39,854 nt of DNA from an uncultured Bacteroidales bacterium (GTDB taxonomy: Bacteria; Bacteroidota; Bacteroidia; Bacteroidales; F082): the NCBI GenBank assembly GCA_937926515.1, contig CALAZZ010000079.1, positions 1-39,854 of the forward strand, read 5' to 3'. This document shows, piece after piece, positions 35,019 through 39,854 of the stretch. The notes under the pieces were generated by a model, which was not told the origin of the DNA, ran no database searches, and worked only from the letters and a program-made list of their open reading frames with translations. The first letter of the stretch is position 1. Every line of letters starts with the position of its first letter. A program made the translations under genes and the position numbers.

Positions 35019-36968
35019 ATGATGCGCCGCTTGACCAGTATTACACTGTTAATTCTATTTGTTTCCCTCAGCAGTTTTGGGCAGCGAATTGGGCCAAACG
35101 ACCTAACCGTAATCATACCTGACGTCATTGTTCGCGATGTGAACCAGGAAGTTATACTGAGTATTAAATCCGATTCACTTTTTGGACAATTCGAAGGTGT
35201 TGAAAAGACGATCTGGCTTAACGGCATGCAAAGATCAGTTGCCTTTACCCAAAACGAAGCTGTATTTCTGTTTGATTTTCCTGAATCGCAATCCCTGACA
35301 ATTGCAATAGATGATTTTAGCTGGACAGATCAAGTGAGGCCCATACCATTGTGGATGTCGGTACTTCCTCCACTGATTGCCATTATGATGGCGCTCCTGC
35401 TTAAAGAGGTCTTCTCGGCACTTTTCACCGGTTTGTTGGTGGGCACAACCATCATTTATTATTATAAAGGCGCATCTTTTTTTGTTGCAGTTTTTAAGGG
35501 ACTGCTTGCAATTATTGATACCTACGTCATGCAGTCCTTGCTTGATTCCGGCCATCTTTCAATCATTATTTTTTCCATGGTCATCGGGGGCATGGTGCAT
35601 CTGATCACCCGAAACGGGGGAATGAAGGGCGTTGTAAACCGATTATCAAAATATGCCAATAATTCCCGCTCAGGACAATTGGTGACCTGGGCATTGGGCA
35701 TCATCATTTTTTTTGATGATTATGCCAACACCCTTGTGGTGGGCAATACCATGCGTCCGGTTACCGACAGGCTCAAGGTATCACGTGAGAAGCTTGCCTA
35801 TATTGTCGACTCAACGGCTGCTCCTGTTGCTGCCACTGCATTTGTTACCACCTGGATAGGTGCAGAGCTGAGCTACATACAGGATGGATTGAGTACAATA
35901 GGATTGGACAAGTCTGCCTACCAGGTTTTTTTCAATTCCCTGGCTTATAGTTATTATCCTTTGCTTGCGCTCCTGTTCATTCCACTCCTCGTTTGGCGAG
36001 GTGTTGAATTCGGGCCTATGCTCAGGGCAGAGGCAAGGGCAAAGCATACAGGAGAGGTCCTGGATGAAACCACCTTGCAATCGGGTCAGGATGCAAAAGC
36101 CACGGAACTGGAAATGAAAGTGACGCATAAGAAAGCCCGTGCATTCAATGCCATCATACCCGTTCTCATTATAATTTTAGGTACCATTGCAGGTTTGCTT
36201 TACACGGGATGGGATGCTGCAGTATGGTCAGATGACACAATGGGTTTCACTTCAAAATTGTCTGCAACTATAGGCAATTCTGATTCATATGCAGCTTTAT
36301 TGTGGTCATCGCTTTGCGCCATGGTAGCAGCTGTGGCACTAACGCTTTCGCAACGATTGCTAAGTTTGAAAGATACCGTTGACAGCCTTGTTGACGGATT
36401 CAGGATGATGCTTACGGCCATTCTAATCCTCACTTTAGCCTGGTCCATTGCCATGGTTACCGATCATATGCATACCGCTGATTTTTTATCGGGCTTGCTG
36501 CTCGACCTTTCATTTTCAGCTTACCTGCTACCAGCCATGACCTTTGTGCTGGCGGCACTTGTTGCCTTTTCAACCGGCTCATCATGGGGCACAATGGCCA
36601 TACTTTATCCGCTTATTCTTCCTGCCTCATGGTTGCTAACTACGAGCTATGGCATGGAGCATGGAGCATCGATGAGTATATTTTACAATGTGGTAAGTTG
36701 TGTTCTGGCAGGATCAGTTTTAGGTGATCATTGTTCTCCTATTTCGGATACAACCATATTAAGTTCACTGGCCAGCAACTGCAATCATATTGAGCATGTA
36801 CGCACACAACTACCCTATGCACTCACGGTAGGAGGGGTGGCTATTTTGTTTGGGACCGTTCCTGCTGCTTATGGGGTTCCGGGTTGGTTTCTGTTTCCAT
36901 TGGCAATCGTGATATTGTTTTTGATCATTAAGGTTTTTGGTAAGAAACCCCAATCATTCCAATTCTGA
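35019..36968 (+). CDS. NhaC-like Na+/H+ antiporter with periplasmic N-terminal domain
   Basis: A roughly 649-residue membrane protein. After a signal-like segment (LTSITLLILFVSLSSFG) come about 80 exported residues with a beta-rich look (VIIPDVIVRDVNQEVILSI to IAIDDFSW). Then follow about a dozen transmembrane helices with NhaC-family blocks: ALLLKEVFSALFTGLLVG, FFDDYANTLVVGNTMRP, DSTAAPVAATAFVTTWIG, FSTGSSWGTMAILYPL and DHCSPISDTTILSS. It is expected to exchange Na+ for H+ at the inner membrane. The frame opens with TTG at 35013; the ATG at 35019 is preferred. Probably it helps to balance sodium if Rnf is Na+-coupled, which is an inference. Confidence 0.88.
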   Translation: MMRRLTSITLLILFVSLSSFGQRIGPNDLTVIIPDVIVRDVNQEVILSIKSDSLFGQFEGVEKTIWLNGMQRSVAFTQNEAVFLFDFPESQSLTIAIDDFSWTDQVRPIPLWMSVLPPLIAIMMALLLKEVFSALFTGLLVGTTIIYYYKGASFFVAVFKGLLAIIDTYVMQSLLDSGHLSIIIFSMVIGGMVHLITRNGGMKGVVNRLSKYANNSRSGQLVTWALGIIIFFDDYANTLVVGNTMRPVTDRLKVSREKLAYIVDSTAAPVAATAFVTTWIGAELSYIQDGLSTIGLDKSAYQVFFNSLAYSYYPLLALLFIPLLVWRGVEFGPMLRAEARAKHTGEVLDETTLQSGQDAKATELEMKVTHKKARAFNAIIPVLIIILGTIAGLLYTGWDAAVWSDDTMGFTSKLSATIGNSDSYAALLWSSLCAMVAAVALTLSQRLLSLKDTVDSLVDGFRMMLTAILILTLAWSIAMVTDHMHTADFLSGLLLDLSFSAYLLPAMTFVLAALVAFSTGSSWGTMAILYPLILPASWLLTTSYGMEHGASMSIFYNVVSCVLAGSVLGDHCSPISDTTILSSLASNCNHIEHVRTQLPYALTVGGVAILFGTVPAAYGVPGWFLFPLAIVILFLIIKVFGKKPQSFQF

Positions 36969-37031
36969 GATCAAAACACATCCTGTCTGATATTTCAATA
37001 AAGGATGAAATGGACATCATATTTCTTTTAT

Positions 37032-37039
37032 TAAATTTG
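37032..37039 (+). promoter_or_regulatory. Putative -7 element of the TauE/SafE gene
   Basis: TAAATTTG fits TAnnTTTG and lies 19 bases before the ATG at 37059. The -33 region is not convincing. Confidence 0.4.
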
Positions 37040-37058
37040 CCGACTACGATCCATTTCC

Positions 37059-37838
37059 ATGACCTGGTTTGAAGCAACTGTACTTATCCTCTCCGGCATC
37101 TTAACCGGATTTATCAATACCCTGGCCGGTGGCGGTTCCATCATTTCTCTTTCCCTCTTCTTGTTTTTGGGTCTTCCTGCAGATATAGCCAACGGCACCA
37201 ACCGCATAGGGGTGATGGCACAAACACTTACTTCCAGTTTTAATTTTGGTCGGAAAAAAGTACTGAATTTTAAAAGGGGAGCATGGCTGGGAATCCCCGC
37301 TGTTGTCGGCTCTGTGATTGGCGCACAAATAGCCGCAGATATCGATCGGCATACTTTTGAAAAAGCAATAGCAATTGTTTTGCTGATGATGATATTTTTT
37401 ATTGTATTCAAGCCTTCCGTATGGATGGGTAATGCCGAAAAGGCTGAACGCAAACCGGGTTGGATTCAACTGTTCTTTTTCTTTCTGATTGGCCTTTATG
37501 GTGGTTTTATTCAGGTTGGTGTAGGCTATTTCTTGTTGGCCGCTTTGGTATTGGTAGCCGGATTTGACCTTGTGAAAGCCAATGCCTTGAAGGTCTGGGT
37601 TGTATTGCTTTATACTCCTTTTGCACTGGTCGTATTTATAAAAAACGGACAAGTGGACTGGGCTTTTGGCCTCACACATGCCATCGGAAACATCCTGGGT
37701 GCTTATATCGCATCCAATATGGCTGTTAAAAGAGGTTCGGGTTTTGTGAAATGGGTGATCATCATTGTGATCATGATTACATCAGGCCATTTATTAGGCA
37801 TATATGACTTTACCACAATGTATAAGAATCTGTTCTAA
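37059..37838 (+). CDS. TauE/SafE-family permease
   Basis: A 259-residue inner membrane protein with about eight helices in two repeats. The first repeat has the family block ILTGFINTLAGGGSIISL followed by ANGTNRIGVM. The second has IGLYGGFIQVGVGYFLLAAL followed by ANALKVWVVLLYTP. The family exports or imports small anions such as sulfite and sulfoacetate; the substrate here cannot be determined. It is followed by the asparaginase gene after 13 bases, so the two may share a transcript. Confidence 0.9.
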   Translation: MTWFEATVLILSGILTGFINTLAGGGSIISLSLFLFLGLPADIANGTNRIGVMAQTLTSSFNFGRKKVLNFKRGAWLGIPAVVGSVIGAQIAADIDRHTFEKAIAIVLLMMIFFIVFKPSVWMGNAEKAERKPGWIQLFFFFLIGLYGGFIQVGVGYFLLAALVLVAGFDLVKANALKVWVVLLYTPFALVVFIKNGQVDWAFGLTHAIGNILGAYIASNMAVKRGSGFVKWVIIIVIMITSGHLLGIYDFTTMYKNLF

Positions 37839-37851
37839 ATAAACATCCGTT

Positions 37852-38877
37852 ATGAGAGTTTACAGCCTACCGCTTTTTATGGTTATGCCTTTTGCGATGA
37901 CCTTTTTTTCATTTATACTTTTATTTTCATGCCAGCCGAAAACAAAAGTAAAACCCGACTTTGTGCTTGTCATACATGGTGGCGCAGGCACAATCACAGA
38001 AGATGGGTTAACAAGCAGCCAGGACTCAAGTTATCGGGCCGTCTTAAAGGAAGCCTTGGATGTAGGGGCCGGGATGCTTGCCGCAGGTGGTTCCGCTGCT
38101 GATGCCGTTGTTGCTGCTATTGTTATCTTGGAAGATTCCCCCCTTTTTAATGCCGGAAAGGGAAGTGTGTATAATGAGTCTGGTATAATCGAGCATGATG
38201 CCTCCATTATGTCGGGTCGTGATCTATCAGCCGGAGCAGTTGGCTCATTGAAGAATATCAAAAATCCTATCATGGCAGCTTATAGTGTAATGACTGATGG
38301 TAAGCATGTTTTCATGGTGGGGGAGGGAGCAAGACGGTTTGCAGTGAGATCAGGTCTTGATACCGTTGATCAATCATATTTTTTTGATTCTCAACGCTGG
38401 AATCAATATAGACGCACACTTAAATCCAAACATGAGTCGGAAAATCCACTAAGCTCGAAACATGGCACTGTAGGAGCTGTTGCATTAGATAAATTCGGTA
38501 ATCTTGCAGCCGGTACTTCTACTGGTGGAATGCATTTCAAAAGAGAGGGCCGTTTGGGAGATTCACCTGTCATTGGTGCCGGAACCTATGCTGATAACAC
38601 ATCCTGTGCTGTATCAGCCACAGGGCATGGTGAATTTTTTATCAGAAATGCAGTTGCCTACGACATATCTGCACGAATGAAATACCTTGGCGAATCACTG
38701 CACCTGGCGGCAGAATCAGTAGTTATGGACAAACTGGTCGCTCTTAAAGCCGATGGCGGGATCATTGCATTGGATCACCATGGAAACATTGCTATGCCGT
38801 TCAACACACATGGGATGTTCAGGGGTTATGTAATTGGAGCTTCTGACCCGGTTACTAAACTATATGCCGGGGAATAA
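37852..38877 (+). CDS. Lipoprotein L-asparaginase/isoaspartyl peptidase (Ntn hydrolase)
   Basis: A 341-residue precursor of the plant-type asparaginase family. An N-terminal hydrophobic segment ends in LLFSC (lipobox-like, C27), so the protein is probably anchored in the envelope. The N-terminal subunit has LVIHGGAGTI (residues 39-48) and NAGKGSVYNESGIIEHDASIM. Autocleavage is expected before T206 in KHGTVGAVALD, which becomes the nucleophile. GTSTGGMHFKREGRLGDSPVIGAG and SATGHGEFFIR complete the active site. It hydrolyses isoaspartyl dipeptides and asparagine. It is last in the plus-strand run. Confidence 0.93.
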   Translation: MRVYSLPLFMVMPFAMTFFSFILLFSCQPKTKVKPDFVLVIHGGAGTITEDGLTSSQDSSYRAVLKEALDVGAGMLAAGGSAADAVVAAIVILEDSPLFNAGKGSVYNESGIIEHDASIMSGRDLSAGAVGSLKNIKNPIMAAYSVMTDGKHVFMVGEGARRFAVRSGLDTVDQSYFFDSQRWNQYRRTLKSKHESENPLSSKHGTVGAVALDKFGNLAAGTSTGGMHFKREGRLGDSPVIGAGTYADNTSCAVSATGHGEFFIRNAVAYDISARMKYLGESLHLAAESVVMDKLVALKADGGIIALDHHGNIAMPFNTHGMFRGYVIGASDPVTKLYAGE

Positions 38878-39036
38878 CACGATCCATGATCCCTGATTTT
38901 ATCCATGTCATCTTCCAGGCCCTACCAAAGATCTGCTTAATATAATTTCACAAAACGTTCTGGAATTATTTATTTTAAAGTTTTTCTGATCATTGCCTTA
39001 GTCCAACCAATACTATATCAAGTTATGCAATTAGAC

Positions 39037-39068
39037 AAAAAAGGCCGGGAAATAATCCCAGCCTTTTT
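39037..39068 (-). terminator. Rho-independent terminator downstream of the tRNA fragment
   Basis: A 13-pair hairpin (39038-39050 with 39056-39068, 5-base loop) with A/T tails on both sides. On the minus strand the one imperfect pair is a G-U wobble, while on the plus strand it is a C-A mismatch, which suggests it evolved to end minus-strand transcription, that is, the tRNA. Confidence 0.8.
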
Positions 39069-39072
39069 GTAG

Positions 39073-39098
39073 TAGCGGGGGCAGGATTCGAACCTACG
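39073..39098 (-). pseudogene. 3' fragment of a tRNA gene (possibly initiator tRNA-Met), 5' part missing
   Basis: On the minus strand the fragment reads as a complete T-arm (GTAGG, loop TTCGAAT, CCTGC) followed by the acceptor 3' strand CCCCGCT and discriminator A. No matching acceptor 5' strand (GCGGGG) or anticodon arm occurs in the 90 bases upstream, so the tRNA is truncated. The 3' end resembles Bacteroidota initiator tRNA-Met as I recall it, but the identity is uncertain without the anticodon. The native-looking terminator follows directly. It could be the residual attachment site of an integrated element. Confidence 0.6.
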
Positions 39099-39186
39099 TC
39101 CGCCAGCGAGAGGCGAAAGGATTCGTGCGGTAGCGGGGCTGGCAAATCCACATCAGCTGGGGGTCAGCAGGAGTCGGAATATTCAA

Positions 39187-39534
39187 TTAATAATTTTCTA
39201 TTGTTAAAACTTTGGATAAGGCGTCTTTGATTCCTTCAAGATTGCTTGAGGAAATTCTTCCAATTTTTCTAATGAATCGTTCAACAGCTATTGACCTAAT
39301 CTGGAAACAATCAGCAGCTGAGTCTTTTGATAAGTTGTTAATAGTATCAGGTTTTATATAAACCATCCAAGGTGCTATTTCATACTTATCTTTCCAATCT
39401 GTCAGTGGGACAATGATTTTTAAGGGAAGTTTACCAAGAGCATTATCATTTACAACAATTGCAGGTCTTGTTTTCTTAATTTCTGCTCCAATTGCAGGAT
39501 CGAGATTTATTAACCAAATTTCACTTTGTTTCAT
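39187..39534 (-). CDS. MazF/PemK-family toxin
   Basis: From the ATG at 39534 the product has 115 residues: MKQSEIWLINLDPAIGAEIKK followed by RPAIVVNDN, the opening of MazF/PemK ribonucleases, then IIVPLTDW and the DCFQIRSIAVERFIRKIGRIS block that ends the fold. Relatives cut mRNA at short sequence sites. The frame is open further upstream, but those residues lie inside the antitoxin gene; the chosen start overlaps the antitoxin stop by 14 bases, the usual coupling for such pairs. Confidence 0.88.
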   Translation of the reverse strand: MKQSEIWLINLDPAIGAEIKKTRPAIVVNDNALGKLPLKIIVPLTDWKDKYEIAPWMVYIKPDTINNLSKDSAADCFQIRSIAVERFIRKIGRISSSNLEGIKDALSKVLTIENY

Positions 39535-39733
39535 AGAATCCTTCATGGTCAAGTTGAGTAAAAGCAACCAATTCTTTGTCGTTCTTGTAATCTTCAAGAA
39601 GAACATCAGCTGCATCTACCATCCTTTTCCTTGTTTCACTTTCCCTAATTGTTTTTAAGGTTCTTTCAACTATAAGTATTCTCTTACTTATGGGAAGGTT
39701 TTTAATTGCTCTAATAATTTCTCTTGTTTCCAT
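39521..39733 (-). CDS. Antitoxin partner of the MazF-type toxin
   Basis: A 70-residue protein from the ATG at 39733 (METREIIRAIKNLPISKRIL). The N-terminal half is a short helical segment of the type found in Bacteroidota antitoxins paired with MazF. The C-terminal half is acidic (LLEDYKNDKELVAFTQLDHEGFYE) and likely wraps the toxin. It is not the AbrB-type MazE fold. A second ATG lies just upstream at 39736. It is transcribed first and overlaps the toxin gene. Confidence 0.75.
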   Translation of the reverse strand: METREIIRAIKNLPISKRILIVERTLKTIRESETRKRMVDAADVLLEDYKNDKELVAFTQLDHEGFYETK

Positions 39734-39754
39734 CATTAAAATTATTCCGTTCTG

Positions 39755-39785
39755 CAAAGATAATCTTTATTTAAGTCGAAGGCAA
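39755..39785 (-). promoter_or_regulatory. Promoter of the toxin-antitoxin operon
   Basis: On the minus strand TTG (39783-39785), a 20-base spacer and TATCTTTG (39755-39762), a near-consensus Bacteroidota promoter 22 bases before the antitoxin start. Confidence 0.6.
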
Positions 39786-39854
39786 TTGGTAAGAGATGCC
39801 TGTGCAGGGCAGACGCATCTTATTAACAAGATATCGCCAGCCGGCGGATATGAG

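Larger units (their letters stand above)
38878..39186. other. Intergenic region holding a truncated tRNA and terminator
   Basis: After the asparaginase stop about 150 bases (38878-39036) show nothing recognisable. Then come the terminator (39037-39068), the tRNA 3' fragment (39073-39098) and about 85 bases (39099-39186) of GC-richer sequence. The last part includes CGCC/GGCG hairpin-like segments and a second TAGCGGGG at 39131-39138. The composition of 39070-39180 differs from the AT-rich surroundings. Confidence 0.6.

Noticed and set aside
39099..39180. CRISPR or repeat array in the GC-rich stretch next to the tRNA fragment
   Set aside because: Only an 8-base direct repeat (TAGCGGGG) and short CGCC/GGCG pairs are seen; there is no regular repeat-spacer pattern.

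Overview
The window comes from a bacterium of the phylum Bacteroidota, probably class Bacteroidia. Three things support this. The Rnf cluster has the order rseC-rnfB-C-D-G-E-A. There are families typical of the phylum (DUF4783, DUF4834, YfhO-type membrane proteins, an NhaC-like antiporter with a periplasmic N-terminal domain). Many genes are preceded by the Bacteroidota -7 promoter element TAnnTTTG, in the best cases with a TTG-type -33 element 19-20 bases upstream. Shine-Dalgarno sites are not evident. All family assignments are from reading motifs, not from database searches.

Layout. 1-2775: a minus-strand envelope protein with two molybdopterin-oxidoreductase-like domains, then a plus-strand NmrA-type NAD(P)-binding protein with a clear terminator. 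2835-9435 (minus): a short-chain dehydrogenase, RseC, and the complete six-subunit Rnf complex, which couples ferredoxin:NAD+ electron transfer to ion pumping across the inner membrane. 9739-11925 (plus): a secreted DUF4783 protein overlapping nadC, then a YihY/BrkB membrane protein. 11933-15565 (minus): a tight flippase, glycosyltransferase and HprK-like P-loop protein operon. 15653-16633 (plus): a glycerol-3-phosphate dehydrogenase. 16669-27258 (minus): a long envelope-glycan region with four glycosyltransferases, a YfhO membrane protein, DUF4834, a membrane-anchored PHP-like protein and a diacylglycerol-kinase-like lipid kinase. The 147-bp ribosomal L34 gene rpmH sits inside it under its own promoter. 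27304-30132 (minus): TrkH/TrkA potassium uptake. 30268-32207 (minus): a methionine-type aminotransferase and an omega-amidase-like nitrilase. 32438-38877 (plus): an outer-membrane protein, a PIN-PhoH ATPase, an NhaC-like antiporter, a TauE/SafE permease and a lipoprotein asparaginase/isoaspartyl peptidase. 39037-39733 (minus): a rho-independent terminator, the 3' end of a tRNA whose 5' part is missing, and a MazF-type toxin-antitoxin pair.

Most of the window is ordinary core and envelope metabolism. Energy conservation (Rnf, antiporter, Trk) and envelope glycan or lipid synthesis dominate. The least ordinary items are the PHP-like protein whose HxH metal motif reads QVQ, the two-domain molybdopterin-like protein without a cofactor cysteine, the HprK-like kinase in a flippase operon, and the truncated tRNA next to a toxin-antitoxin pair, which looks like the edge of an integrated element running out of the right side of the window. 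I did not find a convincing CRISPR array, prophage, insertion sequence or new defence system.
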